A DNA stretch of 64,000 bases from Pseudomonadota bacterium (lineage in GTDB: Bacteria; Pseudomonadota; Gammaproteobacteria; QQUJ01): contig QQUJ01000007.1 of the NCBI GenBank assembly GCA_008501635.1, forward strand, positions 1 through 64,000. Reading direction: 5' to 3'. Position 1 is the first letter of the stretch, and each line of letters opens with the position of its first letter. Under the pieces are notes generated by a model that saw only the letters and a list, made by a program, of their open reading frames with translations, was not told the origin of the DNA and did not search any database. This document shows, in pieces, positions 26,378 through 35,099 of this stretch. The translations under genes were made by a program, and so were the position numbers.

Positions 26378-26851
26378 TCACTCCGTTGTTCCTGCCAGGT
26401 CCGCTACCGCGTCGACGATCTTTTTGTAACCGGTGCAGCGGCACAGATTGCCCTCCAGCCCGCGCTGGATCTCGTTGCGGTTGGGATGGGGATTGCCGTC
26501 CAACAGCGCCTTGGTCTGCACCACCATGCCCGGGGTGCAGAAACCGCACTGCACGCCGCCGTGCCTGACCATGGTGTGGCGCAGTTCGTCGTTGGCCGGG
26601 TCTTCGGCGATGCCTTCGATGGTGGTGATGGAGCGACCCTCGCAATCGACGGCGAACATCAGACAGGCGTTGACCGACACACCATCCATGAGAATGGTGC
26701 AGGCGCCGCATTCGCCCTCGCCGCAGCCGTACTTGGTGCCGGTCAGTCCCAGCTCCTCGCGCAGCAGGTCGAGCGTACTCATAGTGACCGGGACCGATAC
26801 CCGGACCGGGCTGCCGTTGAGACGGAAGCGGATTTCACGCAGCAGTGACAT
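26378..26851 (-). CDS. Molybdenum hydroxylase 2[2Fe-2S] subunit (CoxS-like)
   Basis: Small subunit of 157 aa. The plant-type [2Fe-2S] motif [18 protein letters not shown] is at about residues 40-57 with its fourth Cys in [13 protein letters not shown]. The second cluster motif is [19 protein letters not shown] near 98-116 plus [17 protein letters not shown] near 132-148. Electrons pass from the molybdenum centre through these clusters to the FAD subunit. Its start overlaps the FAD-subunit stop by 17 bases, showing tight operon packing. Confidence 0.95.
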   Translation of the reverse strand: MSLLREIRFRLNGSPVRVSVPVTMSTLDLLREELGLTGTKYGCGEGECGACTILMDGVSVNACLMFAVDCEGRSITTIEGIAEDPANDELRHTMVRHGGVQCGFCTPGMVVQTKALLDGNPHPNRNEIQRGLEGNLCRCTGYKKIVDAVADLAGTTE

Positions 26852-27707
26852 GGCGCAGTACCTTCTTGGTCAGATTGGCGATGAGTTCGTGGCGGTACCA
26901 GGCACTGGCCCGCGCGTCATCGATGGGGTGGACCTCCTCCTTGGCCGCCGTCGCCGCGGCGGCGATGGTCACCTCGTCCAGGGGTTTGCCCTCCAGCGCA
27001 GCGGCGGTGGCGGTCGCCCGGTAAGGCGTCGGCCCCACGGAGCCGAAGGCGACGCGCACATCGCTAAAGGCGCGGTCGGTGAGCACACCGCCGATGGCTA
27101 CCGAGACGGTGGAGATATCCAGCGCCGGGCGGGTACCGAACTTCTCGAACCAGGCGACGAAACCGGCGGGTGGCAGCGGCACATGGATCGCGGTAAGCAA
27201 CTCATGGGGCTGGCGGTGCGTCCTGCCGGGACCGGCGAAGAAATCCTGCAGCGGCAGCCGGCGGGTGACCACCGTGCCGCCATCCCACGCCGCCAGCTCC
27301 ACCTCGGCATTCAGCACCAGCAGCGGCACCAGGGTGTCGCCGGCGGGCGAGGCGTTGCAGATGTTGCCGCCCACGGTCGCTGCGTTGCGGATCTGCGGGC
27401 TGGCAAAGACATCAGCGGCGCGCACCAGCAGCGGCAGGTGCTCCTGGATCAGCGGGTTCTCTTCCAGTTCGGTGATGGTGGTCAGCGCGCCGAGGCGCAG
27501 TTGATCGCCTTCAACGCGCACGCCCGTCATCTCGGCGATGCGGCGCACGTTGAGCAGCAGCGGCTGATAGCGCACGCGGCCCGATTCGCCCTGCACCATC
27601 AGATCGGTGCCGCCGGCGAGGATGGTGGCCTCGCCGCGGGCAAGCAGTTCGACCGCTTCGCGCACCGTCGTCGGCGCGGCGTACTCCTGAATCTCGGGTT
27701 GGTTCAT
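26835..27707 (-). CDS. Molybdenum hydroxylase FAD subunit (CoxM-like)
   Basis: FAD-binding subunit of 290 aa. Typical motifs are ATILAGGTDLMVQ (about residues 36-48), SPQIRNAATVGGNICNASPA and GDTLVPLLVLNAEV. No cysteine-rich insertion of the kind carrying an extra [4Fe-4S] cluster in 4-hydroxybenzoyl-CoA reductase is present. The ATG at 27707 (MNQPEIQEY) is preferred over a start 27 bases upstream because a GGAGG site lies between them. First of the three hydroxylase genes. A 250-bp gap with an inverted repeat separates it from the mutase gene upstream, so a separate promoter is possible. Confidence 0.92.
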   Translation of the reverse strand: MNQPEIQEYAAPTTVREAVELLARGEATILAGGTDLMVQGESGRVRYQPLLLNVRRIAEMTGVRVEGDQLRLGALTTITELEENPLIQEHLPLLVRAADVFASPQIRNAATVGGNICNASPAGDTLVPLLVLNAEVELAAWDGGTVVTRRLPLQDFFAGPGRTHRQPHELLTAIHVPLPPAGFVAWFEKFGTRPALDISTVSVAIGGVLTDRAFSDVRVAFGSVGPTPYRATATAAALEGKPLDEVTIAAAATAAKEEVHPIDDARASAWYRHELIANLTKKVLRHVTAA

Positions 27708-27774
27708 CTCGTCACTACCTCCAGTGTCCTGCAACAGCTCGAATGCTCATTCGGCGAAGTGGCTCGCCCGATGG

Positions 27775-27929
27775 TTCTCTCTTTTCCTCTCGCCAAGACG
27801 CGAAGAGCGCCAAGTCATCAAACTTGGATTGAATGGCTAGGAAACGTTAACGCCCCGCTTGCGGATGTGGTCTTCTGTCATGGTTCCAGTTTTCTTGGCG
27901 TCCTTTGCGTCTTGGCGAGAGAAAAATGA
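27775..27929. repeat. Imperfect inverted repeat with about 36-bp arms
   Basis: The left arm (about 27778-27814) contains CTCTCGCCAAGACGCGAAG, and the right arm (about 27894-27929) contains CTTTGCGTCTTGGCGAGAG, its near-complement. Roughly 30 of 36 positions pair across an 80-bp spacer. This looks like a dispersed repeat pair lodged between the mutase and hydroxylase genes. It could fold in RNA and affect read-through between the two operon halves. Confidence 0.7.
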
Positions 27930-27959
27930 TCTTTGCAAACATGAAATCCGGTACCCGGC

Positions 27960-29564
27960 CTAGAACCGAATCGGTTCACGGTAGCGGCCGTAGACCGCCA
28001 CCATCGCCTGGGTGATTTCGCCGACCGTGGCATACGCCTTGACCGCCGCCACGATGGCGGGCATGACGTTGCGGCCCGCCTCGGCATCACCGCGCACCTG
28101 GGCCAGGGCCTGCTGTGCCTGTGCCTCGTCACGCTCCTGGCGCACGCGATTGAGGCTGTCGACCTGCAGTTGCGCGTCGGCCTCGTTATAGGGATGGAAC
28201 TCGACGCTGCGCTCCTCCTCTTCCATCTGGTAGCAGTTGACGCCGACCTTGGGGAAGCGTCCCGACTCGATGTCCTGGTGCATGCGGTAGGCCTGGGCCG
28301 AGACCTTGGCCTGGATCTCGCCGCTCGCCACCAGCTTGACGATGCCGCCGGCCTTGTCCACCTCGGCCATGATGGTCTCCATCTCGTCGCGCATCTGGTT
28401 GGTCAGCGTCTCCATGTAGTAGCTGCCGGCCAGCGGGTCGACGGTGTCGCACAGCCCCATCTCCTTGATCAGCAGTTGCATGGTGCGCAGCGACAGGCGC
28501 GCCGAGTATTCGGTGGGGATGGTGTAGGCCTCGTCGTAGGAGCAGAGCGCCATGGTCTGGGTGCCGGAGAGCGACGAGATCAGCGCGTAGTAGGCGCCGC
28601 GCACGATGTTGACTTCGGGCTGCTCGAAGGTGAGCCCGCCGCCCCCGCCGCCGGCGATCATGCGCAGCCACATCGACGACGGTTGCTGCGCGCCGTAGTG
28701 TTCCTTGACGATCTTCGCCCACAGCCCGCGCCCGGCGCGGAACTTCGCCACCTGCTCGAAGAGGTTGCCGAAGATGTTGAAGTTGTAGGAGAGACGCCCG
28801 GCGAATTCGTCGATGGCCAGACCGCGTTTCAGCGTCTCGTCGGCATAGGCCTTGGCGATGCAGAAGGCGTAGGCCATCTCCTGGGTCGGCGTCGCCCCCG
28901 ATTCGCGGATGTGATAACCACACACGCTCACCGGGCTGTACTTGGGGGCGTGCTCGGCGCAGTACTCGATGGTGTCGCAGACCAGCTTCACCGACGGCTC
29001 CACCGGGAAGATCCAGGTGCCGCGGCCGATGAACTCCTTGAGGATGTCGTTCTGCGCCGTGCCGCGCAGCGTCTTGACGTCGTAGCCGCGCTTCTCGGCC
29101 ATGGCGAGGTACATGGCGATGAGGATGGCCGCCGCGCCGTTGATGGTGAGCGAGACGGTGATCTTCTCCAGGTCGATGCCGTCGAAGGCGATCTCGAAAT
29201 CGCGCAGCGAATCGACCGCCATGCCGACCCGCCCCACCTCGCCGACCGCCAGCGGATCGTCGCTGTCGAGGCCGATCTGGGTGGGCAGGTCGAAGGCGAC
29301 GTTGAGCCCGGTCTGGCCGTTGGCGATCAGGTACTTGAAACGCTGGTTAGTATCCTGCGGATTGCCGAAGCCGGCGTACTGGCGCATGGTCCACGGCCGC
29401 TTGCGGTACATCTCGCGGTGGATGCCGCGGGTAAAGGGATACTCGCCCGGCGCGCCCACCATCTCGACGCCGCCGGAAGCGGCCACATCGTCGGGACCGT
29501 AGGCGCTCTTGATCTCGATGCCGGACTCGTTGATCACCCGGCCGTCGTCGGTATAGATGGTCAT
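27960..29564 (-). CDS. B12-dependent acyl-CoA mutase, large (catalytic) subunit
   Basis: Methylmalonyl-CoA mutase-family TIM-barrel subunit of 534 aa. RPWTMRQYAGFG supplies Tyr63, FIGRGTWIFPVEPS supplies Arg181 and VCGYHIRESGA supplies His218. These match Tyr89, Arg207 and His244 of the Propionibacterium enzyme with identical spacing and suggest a substrate with a carboxylate branch. Unusually, the conserved R-S-H-x-Q-T loop (His328/Gln330 in that enzyme) is replaced by RMIAGGGGGGLT at about 301-312, losing both residues. The B12-binding domain is on a separate gene overlapping by four bases. Encoded together with ligases, a dehydrogenase and, further on, MeaB. A distinct acyl-CoA isomerisation is likely; the substrate is unknown. 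Confidence 0.88.
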   Translation of the reverse strand: MTIYTDDGRVINESGIEIKSAYGPDDVAASGGVEMVGAPGEYPFTRGIHREMYRKRPWTMRQYAGFGNPQDTNQRFKYLIANGQTGLNVAFDLPTQIGLDSDDPLAVGEVGRVGMAVDSLRDFEIAFDGIDLEKITVSLTINGAAAILIAMYLAMAEKRGYDVKTLRGTAQNDILKEFIGRGTWIFPVEPSVKLVCDTIEYCAEHAPKYSPVSVCGYHIRESGATPTQEMAYAFCIAKAYADETLKRGLAIDEFAGRLSYNFNIFGNLFEQVAKFRAGRGLWAKIVKEHYGAQQPSSMWLRMIAGGGGGGLTFEQPEVNIVRGAYYALISSLSGTQTMALCSYDEAYTIPTEYSARLSLRTMQLLIKEMGLCDTVDPLAGSYYMETLTNQMRDEMETIMAEVDKAGGIVKLVASGEIQAKVSAQAYRMHQDIESGRFPKVGVNCYQMEEEERSVEFHPYNEADAQLQVDSLNRVRQERDEAQAQQALAQVRGDAEAGRNVMPAIVAAVKAYATVGEITQAMVAVYGRYREPIRF

Positions 29565-29956
29565 TGCACCTTCTCATTGATGTAGTCGACGATCTCGCGC
29601 AGCTTGCTGCCCTGGGCGAAGATCGCATCGACGCCGATCGCCTGCAGCGCCGCATGATCCTGGGGCGGGACGTTGCCCCCCACCAGCCACACCTTGTCGC
29701 CCAGGCCGTGCTCGTCGAGCAGCACCTTCAGGCGCTGGCAGAAGGGGAGGTGCGAACCGGCCATGCTGGAGAGGCCGATCACATCCACATCCTCCTCCAT
29801 GGCCACCCGCGCCACCGCCTCGGGGGTCTGGCGCAGGCCGGTGTAGATCACCTCGAAACCGGCGTCCATCAGGGCCCGTACGACTACTTTGGCGCCCTGG
29901 TCGTGGCCGTCGAGGCCGGGTTTGGCGATCAGCACCCGGATACGCCGCTGGTTCAT
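29561..29956 (-). CDS. B12-dependent acyl-CoA mutase, small (cobalamin-binding) subunit
   Basis: Cobalamin-binding protein of 131 aa, the size of stand-alone mutase beta domains. The DxHxxG motif with the lower-axial His is in IAKPGLDGHDQGAKVVVRAL (about residues 10-29). The other two family signatures are GLSSMAGSHLPF near 61-72 and VWLVGGNVPPQD near 88-99. It pairs with the large subunit encoded immediately downstream. Its start overlaps the acyl-CoA dehydrogenase stop by four bases. Reactivation would be served by MeaB encoded at 42960-43910. Confidence 0.93.
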   Translation of the reverse strand: MNQRRIRVLIAKPGLDGHDQGAKVVVRALMDAGFEVIYTGLRQTPEAVARVAMEEDVDVIGLSSMAGSHLPFCQRLKVLLDEHGLGDKVWLVGGNVPPQDHAALQAIGVDAIFAQGSKLREIVDYINEKVQ

Positions 29957-31086
29957 GTCGATAACTCCTTGGCGATGATCAGCTTGAGGATCTCGCTGGT
30001 GCCGCCGCCGATCAGGGTGAAGCGCACATCGCGCAGGTAGCGCTGGAAGGGGTACTCCATGGCGTAGCCGTAGGAGGCGGCCACCCGCGCGGCCTGATCG
30101 GCGACGCGCGCCGCGGTCTCCGAGGCAAACAGCTTGGCCATGGCCGACTGCTTGTGGTGCGGGCGCTCGTTGTCTTTCAGCCAGGCGGCGTAGTGGACCA
30201 GATGCTCGGCGGCCTCGAGCTCGGTGGCCATCTCGGCGAGCTTGAGCTGAATCGCCTGAAAGCGGTTGATGGGCTTGCCGAACTGCTGGCGCTCGGCGGC
30301 GTAGTTGATGGCGGCTGCGAGCGCGGCGCGCGCCACCCCCACCGCCATGGCGCCGGTGATGATGCGGATCTCGGCCAGGAGCTTGCGCAGGTGCGCCTCG
30401 CCGTCACCCTCCTCCCGACTCAACCGGTGGCTGTCGGGCACGAAGCAGTCGTCGAAGGCGACCTCGGAGGTGGGCAGCGCCCACACCCCCATCTTCTCGA
30501 TGGCGCGGCCAACGGCGAGCCCCGCGAAATCACGCTCGACCAGGAAGATGGTGAGCCTCTTCTCGGCACCGGCCTTGGCGAAGACGGTGAAGAAATCGGC
30601 CACCGGCGCCGAGGTGATCCAGGTCTTCTGGCCGTTCAACCGATAGCCGCCATCGACCTTGATCGCGCTGGTGGTGATACCGCCGAGATCAGAGCCGGCG
30701 TTGGGCTCGGTCATGCAGATGCCGCCGATCTTTTCGCCGGCCAGCGCCGGCCGGAACAACTGTTCATGAATGGTGGAGTTCCCCAGCATCTCCAGGAACT
30801 TGGTGCCCATCAGCGACTGCATGGCCACCGCGCCGGCCAGCGACAGCGAACCGCGCGACACCTCGGTCAGCGCCAGCACGTAGCTCACCAGATCCATCCC
30901 CGAGCCGCCCGAGGCCTCGGGATAACGCATACCGAAAAACCCCAGCGCCCCCAACTCGTTGAAGAGTTCGCGCGGAAAGGCGTGCGCTTCGTCCAGCGCC
31001 TCGGCCTGCGGGGCGATGCGCTCGTCGCAGAAGCGCGCGAAAGTATCGCGCACCGCCTGCTGCTCTTCGCTGAGATCGAAATCCAT
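29953..31086 (-). CDS. Acyl-CoA dehydrogenase with an unusual catalytic region
   Basis: Flavoprotein of 377 aa, normal acyl-CoA dehydrogenase length. It starts MDFDLSEEQQAVRDTFARFC and has the FAD-binding CMTEPNAGSDLGGI and KTWITSAPVADFFTVFAKAG segments. The usual catalytic YEGT near the C terminus is replaced by FTLIGGGTSEILKLIIAKEL, and helix G (LLAEIRIITGAMAVG) does not have Glu directly before the conserved Arg as in isovaleryl-CoA dehydrogenase. The base may therefore be elsewhere, as in some dehydrogenases of unusual or cyclic acyl-CoAs. It is tightly linked to the mutase genes, suggesting consecutive steps on the same acyl-CoA. Confidence 0.9.
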   Translation of the reverse strand: MDFDLSEEQQAVRDTFARFCDERIAPQAEALDEAHAFPRELFNELGALGFFGMRYPEASGGSGMDLVSYVLALTEVSRGSLSLAGAVAMQSLMGTKFLEMLGNSTIHEQLFRPALAGEKIGGICMTEPNAGSDLGGITTSAIKVDGGYRLNGQKTWITSAPVADFFTVFAKAGAEKRLTIFLVERDFAGLAVGRAIEKMGVWALPTSEVAFDDCFVPDSHRLSREEGDGEAHLRKLLAEIRIITGAMAVGVARAALAAAINYAAERQQFGKPINRFQAIQLKLAEMATELEAAEHLVHYAAWLKDNERPHHKQSAMAKLFASETAARVADQAARVAASYGYAMEYPFQRYLRDVRFTLIGGGTSEILKLIIAKELST

Positions 31087-31131
31087 GGGCTCAAGCCGCC
31101 TCGGTCACATTCACGTCAACCAAACCCGGTT

Positions 31132-31220
31132 CCCTCTCCCTCGGGGAGAGGGTTAGGGTGAGGGGCGTCACGGGATCGAAGTCCCTCCCCTCATCCCCTC
31201 CTTCTCCCCTGGGGAGAAGG
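31132..31220. repeat. Two GC-rich palindromes between the HyuB and acyl-CoA dehydrogenase genes
   Basis: CCCTCTCCC at 31132-31140 pairs with GGGAGAGGG at 31144-31152. CCTTCTCCCC at 31200-31209 pairs with GGGGAGAAGG at 31211-31220. They occupy a 167-bp gap inside an otherwise tightly packed operon. They look like a dispersed intergenic repeat of the type common in Gammaproteobacteria and may act as an RNA stabiliser or partial terminator. Confidence 0.65.
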
Positions 31221-31253
31221 AACTCGCCAAAAATCCTTTCTGAAGTTGCGGGT

Positions 31254-32969
31254 CTACCTAGCACTTGTTGGGCTCCCTGTCAGGCTGGCGGACGGCTCAT
31301 AACCGTAGGCGTCGCGCGCCTGTTCGGGGGTGATCACGCCGTTGCGCACCTCGGCGGCCAGTTTCTTGCGATCGCGTTTACCGGGTTCGCCATAGCCGCC
31401 CCCGCCGCCGGCGATCTGGTGATAGAAGGTGCCCTTGGGCACGCCCTTGATCAGGTCCTTGTTCTTCGGCACCACCTTCGTCCCATCCGGATAGGTGAGC
31501 TGGATGGTGTTGAGGATGCTGCCTTCGCCGCCAAAGAGGCCGAAGGCCGGCTCGAAATCGCCGTCGCCGAAGGTGACCAGCTGGGTGTCGTCGGAACCGA
31601 TGACGAATTCGGTTACCACGCCCAGTCCGCCGCGCCACTGGCCGGGGCCGCCGGAATCGGGGATGTACTCGTGGCGCACCAGCCGATGCGGCGTCATCTG
31701 CTCGAACATCTCGTAGTCCTGATCGAGCACACCCCCCGAGGCATCGATCATGCCGATGTGGTCGTAGCCGTCGGTGCCCTTCATGGCGCCCGAGCCGCCC
31801 TTCAACCCCATGAAGCCGATATCGACATAGGGCTCGTTGCGCTGGGGGTCGACGCCGGTGGTCAGCGAGCAGAGCAGGTTGTTCCACCCCGCCGTCACCC
31901 GCTCCGGGATCACCGGCGCCAGCGCGCGGATGATGGCGTCGGCGTTGGGCGGGCAGAGATGATTGCCGAAGGTGGTCGCCTTGGGGTAACTGGCGTTGAG
32001 CACCGTCCCCTCGGGGATGATGATCTCGATGGGCGCGACCATCCCCTCGTTGTGCGGGATGTCGGGATTGACCATCTGCAGGAAGGTGAGGATGGTGGCC
32101 GAGGCGCTGGAGGTGAAGGTGCCGTTGACGAAGCCGTCGGTCTGCGCGTCGGTGTCACTGTAGTCGAAGGTGATCTTGCGATCCTCGACGGTGATCTTGA
32201 CACGGATGGTGAACTCGCTGCCGTCATGGTGGCCGTCGAAATAGATCATCCCTTCGCCTTGATAGACGCCGTTGGGGATCTGCGCGATCTCGGCCTCGAT
32301 CATCTTGCGCGAGGCCTCGAACAGCGCCGCCTTGTGCGCATCGAAACTCGCGCGCCCGTACTTGCGTACCAGATCCTGCAGGCGCCGCTCGCCCACGGTG
32401 CACGCCCCCATCTGCGCACGCATGTCGTGCTGGACGATGTCGAGGCGGATGTTGGCAAAGATCAGATCCCAGACATCCTTGCGCAGCTTGCCCTTCTCGT
32501 AGACTTTGACCGGCGGGATACGCAGCGCCTCCTGCCACACCTCGGTGGCGTTGGGGTTGTAGCCGCCGCGCACCGCGCCGCCGATGTCCGCCTGGTGGCC
32601 CTTGACCGCGGTGAAACCCACCAGCTCGCCGTCGACGAAGACCGGTTTGTAGACGGCGACGTCGTTGTTCTGGTTGCCGAGGCTGAAGACGTCGTTGTGG
32701 AAGATCACATCGCCTTCGCTGAAATCGCCCTCGAAGTACTCGATGATGTATTTGCAGACCGGCGCCAGCGAGAAGGCGAGGATGGGCAGATTCTCGGTCT
32801 GTTCGAGCATATTGCCTTCGGCGTCGTAGAGCCCGGTGACGAAGTCCTTCGCCTCGCAGAGGATCGGCGAGCGCGTGGTCATCTGCACCGAGAGACTCAT
32901 CTCGTCGGTGATCGATTTGAAGGTGCGCGCGTAGACCGACAGCAGAATCGGATCGACCTGGGTGCTCAT
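31254..32969 (-). CDS. Hydantoinase/oxoprolinase/acetone carboxylase family subunit B (HyuB-like)
   Basis: HyuB-family subunit of 571 aa with hallmark segments TRSPILCEAKDFVTGLYDAE, DVIFHNDVFSLGNQNNDVAV, FTAVKGHQADIGG and GGNGGYG-like IAGGGGGYGEPGKRD near the C terminus. The ATG at 32969 follows a strong GGAGG and overlaps the HyuA stop by four bases. HyuA/HyuB pairs carry out ATP-dependent lactam hydrolysis or, in acetone and acetophenone carboxylases, ATP-dependent ketone carboxylation. The small gamma subunit of acetone carboxylase is not seen here. In this acyl-CoA context carboxylation of a keto intermediate is conceivable, but it is inference. Confidence 0.9.
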   Translation of the reverse strand: MSTQVDPILLSVYARTFKSITDEMSLSVQMTTRSPILCEAKDFVTGLYDAEGNMLEQTENLPILAFSLAPVCKYIIEYFEGDFSEGDVIFHNDVFSLGNQNNDVAVYKPVFVDGELVGFTAVKGHQADIGGAVRGGYNPNATEVWQEALRIPPVKVYEKGKLRKDVWDLIFANIRLDIVQHDMRAQMGACTVGERRLQDLVRKYGRASFDAHKAALFEASRKMIEAEIAQIPNGVYQGEGMIYFDGHHDGSEFTIRVKITVEDRKITFDYSDTDAQTDGFVNGTFTSSASATILTFLQMVNPDIPHNEGMVAPIEIIIPEGTVLNASYPKATTFGNHLCPPNADAIIRALAPVIPERVTAGWNNLLCSLTTGVDPQRNEPYVDIGFMGLKGGSGAMKGTDGYDHIGMIDASGGVLDQDYEMFEQMTPHRLVRHEYIPDSGGPGQWRGGLGVVTEFVIGSDDTQLVTFGDGDFEPAFGLFGGEGSILNTIQLTYPDGTKVVPKNKDLIKGVPKGTFYHQIAGGGGGYGEPGKRDRKKLAAEVRNGVITPEQARDAYGYEPSASLTGSPTSAR

Positions 32970-35086
32970 GCCTTGCCTCCTGTCTTCAATGCTTCGGCGA
33001 CCAAATCTTCGCGTCCCTTGCGGTAAAGGGCGAAGGAGCCGTACTTGTCCACCACGCAGTCGAAGGCCGCCGAGACGAAAATCGCGGTGGTCTCCTCCTC
33101 GATCATGGCGGGTCCTGCAAGCCGGTTGCCGCGGGCCATGCGATGCCCATCGTAGACCGGCACCTCCTGGAACTCGCGGGTTTCGAAGACGTACATGGCG
33201 CGGCTGCCCTTGCGCGCGTGTTCGGCATCGGCGCCGGCATGGGGCAGTTCGCGGTAGACCGGCTTGTCGGTGCTGCCGATGGCCTGCACCCGCACGTTGA
33301 TGATCTCCACCGGCACCCCCTGCTCCTCCAGCGAGTAGCCGTAGAGACGGTTGTGCTCGGCGTGGAAAGCCCTGGTGATCGCGGCGACATTGCGCCCCTC
33401 CAGCGCCGCGCGCGGCACCTCGAAGGAGACCTCGTGGTACTGCTTGAGGTAGCGGCAGTCGAACTTGACGACGTGGGTGCGCTGCCCCTTGGGAATGCGC
33501 TCCTCGTCGAGCAGCCGTCCGCCCTCGGTCTCCATGTCGCCGATCAGCTGCGCGAGCCGTTCCCAATCCACGCTCGCCAGCGGTGCGACGAAGGTGCGCA
33601 CGAAATCGTGCTTGAGATCGCTCATCAGCATCCCCGAGGCGCAGAGGATGGAGGATTCGCGCGGCACGATCTGGAACGGGATGTCGAGTTCCTCGCAGAT
33701 CAGGCAGGAGTGGATGGGGCCGGCGCCGCCCGCCACCACCAGCGGGAATTCGCGCGGATCGAAGCCGCGCTTGATGGTGATCTCGCGCACCCCCTGCGCC
33801 ATGTTGGTACAGGCTACACGGTACATGCCCGCGGCGGCCTCTTCGACACTGAGATCGAGCTTGTCAGCGATGTGCTCCTTGATGGCACGGCGCGCGGCCT
33901 CCAGGTCGAGCTTCATCTTGCCACCGGCAAAGTAGTCGGGATTGAGATAGCCCAGCACCAGGTTGGCGTCGGTGGTGCACGGCAGCGTGCCCCCCTTGCT
34001 GTAGCTGGCCGGACCCGGATCGGCGCCGGCGCTCTGCGGCCCCATGCGCAGCAGGCCGCCCTCGTCGATCCAGCCGATGGAGCCGCCGCCCGCACCGATG
34101 GTGTGGATGCCGAGCATCGGCAGCGCGATCTTGAGGCGGTCGATGGTGCCGTCGTTGACCATCACCGGCGTCTTGTCCACCAGCGCCGCTTCGAAGCTGG
34201 TGCCGCCCATGTCGGTGACGATGCAACGCTCGTGGCCATGGGCCCGCGCGTACGCCAGTCCCGCGCCGGGTCCGCCCGCGGGTCCCGAGAGCAGCGTCAG
34301 CGCCGCCTTCTCGCGCGCCACCTGGGGCGACATGACGCCGCCGTTGGACTGCATGATCAGCAGTATCCCCTGGAATCCGGCCTCCTTGAGACGCCCGGTG
34401 AGCTGGTTGAGATAGCGGTTGAGGATCGGGCCGACGTAGCTGTTGAGGGCCGTGGTGCTGACCCGCTCGTAGAACCGAATCGAGGGCAGCAGATCGGCGG
34501 AGACGGTGAGGTAGGCGTCAGGCAGCGCGCTGCGCACCAGTTCGGCCGCGGCCTGCTCCTGCGCGGGATTGGCAAAGGAGTTCATGAAGCAGATCGAGAC
34601 CGCCTCGACCCCCTCCTGGCGGAACAGCTCGATAGCCTTGCGCACGCCCTCCATGTCCAGCGCCTCGACCTCGCCGCCATCGCGATCCAGCCGGCCGCCG
34701 ACGCCGGCGCGCAGATAGCGCGGCACCAGCGGAACGACGTTGGTATAGCGGTTGTTGTACTGCTCCTCGCGGATGCCGCGGCGCATCTCCAGCGCATCGC
34801 GCACCCCGCGGGTGGTGATCAGGCCCGACTTGGCGCCGGTGCGCGTCAGCGTGGCGTTGGTGGTCACCGTGGTGCCGTGGACGATGGTCTCGATGCCGCC
34901 GATGAAAGCCTCCAGCGACTGTGGCGGAGTCTCCGATCCGGCAATCTCGCGCAGCCCCTCCAGCACCGCGACCGACGGATCGTGCGGCGTCGAGAGCACT
35001 TTGTGGATACGCGGTTCGCGCCCTTCGCCGGCCACCAGAAAATCGGTGAAGGTGCCACCGACATCGATTCCTATCTTCAACGCCAT
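32966..35086 (-). CDS. Hydantoinase/oxoprolinase/acetone carboxylase family subunit A (HyuA-like)
   Basis: HyuA-family ATP-binding subunit of 706 aa. The N-terminal phosphate-binding motif is MALKIGIDVGGTFTDFLVAG, the central VTDMGGTSFEAALVDKTPVM and GAGGGSIGWIDEGGLLRMGP segments form the actin-like ATPase, and the C-terminal half is typical for the family. The ATG at 35086 has GAGGAG upstream. A longer reading into the ligase gene is rejected. It precedes HyuB with a four-base overlap, so the two subunits are coupled. Substrate (amide, lactam or ketone) is not predictable. Confidence 0.9.
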   Translation of the reverse strand: MALKIGIDVGGTFTDFLVAGEGREPRIHKVLSTPHDPSVAVLEGLREIAGSETPPQSLEAFIGGIETIVHGTTVTTNATLTRTGAKSGLITTRGVRDALEMRRGIREEQYNNRYTNVVPLVPRYLRAGVGGRLDRDGGEVEALDMEGVRKAIELFRQEGVEAVSICFMNSFANPAQEQAAAELVRSALPDAYLTVSADLLPSIRFYERVSTTALNSYVGPILNRYLNQLTGRLKEAGFQGILLIMQSNGGVMSPQVAREKAALTLLSGPAGGPGAGLAYARAHGHERCIVTDMGGTSFEAALVDKTPVMVNDGTIDRLKIALPMLGIHTIGAGGGSIGWIDEGGLLRMGPQSAGADPGPASYSKGGTLPCTTDANLVLGYLNPDYFAGGKMKLDLEAARRAIKEHIADKLDLSVEEAAAGMYRVACTNMAQGVREITIKRGFDPREFPLVVAGGAGPIHSCLICEELDIPFQIVPRESSILCASGMLMSDLKHDFVRTFVAPLASVDWERLAQLIGDMETEGGRLLDEERIPKGQRTHVVKFDCRYLKQYHEVSFEVPRAALEGRNVAAITRAFHAEHNRLYGYSLEEQGVPVEIINVRVQAIGSTDKPVYRELPHAGADAEHARKGSRAMYVFETREFQEVPVYDGHRMARGNRLAGPAMIEEETTAIFVSAAFDCVVDKYGSFALYRKGREDLVAEALKTGGKA

Positions 35087-35099
35087 AGCGGTGAACTCC

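Noticed and set aside
24807-26429. Long plus-strand open frame opposite the hydroxylase genes
   Set aside because: Antisense shadow in GC-rich DNA: no ribosome-binding site or family motif, while the minus-strand frame carries full molybdenum hydroxylase signatures.
24051-27707. 4-hydroxybenzoyl-CoA reductase
   Set aside because: The FAD subunit lacks the cysteine-containing insertion for the extra [4Fe-4S] cluster, so a generic XDH-family hydroxylase is the safer call.
28170-29585. 471-codon plus-strand frame opposite the mutase
   Set aside because: Antisense shadow of the mutase large subunit with a biased Leu/Val/Gly/Asp/His composition and no motifs.
31158-33026. 622-codon plus-strand frame opposite HyuB
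   Set aside because: Antisense shadow. The HyuB frame has clear family motifs and coupled start/stop.
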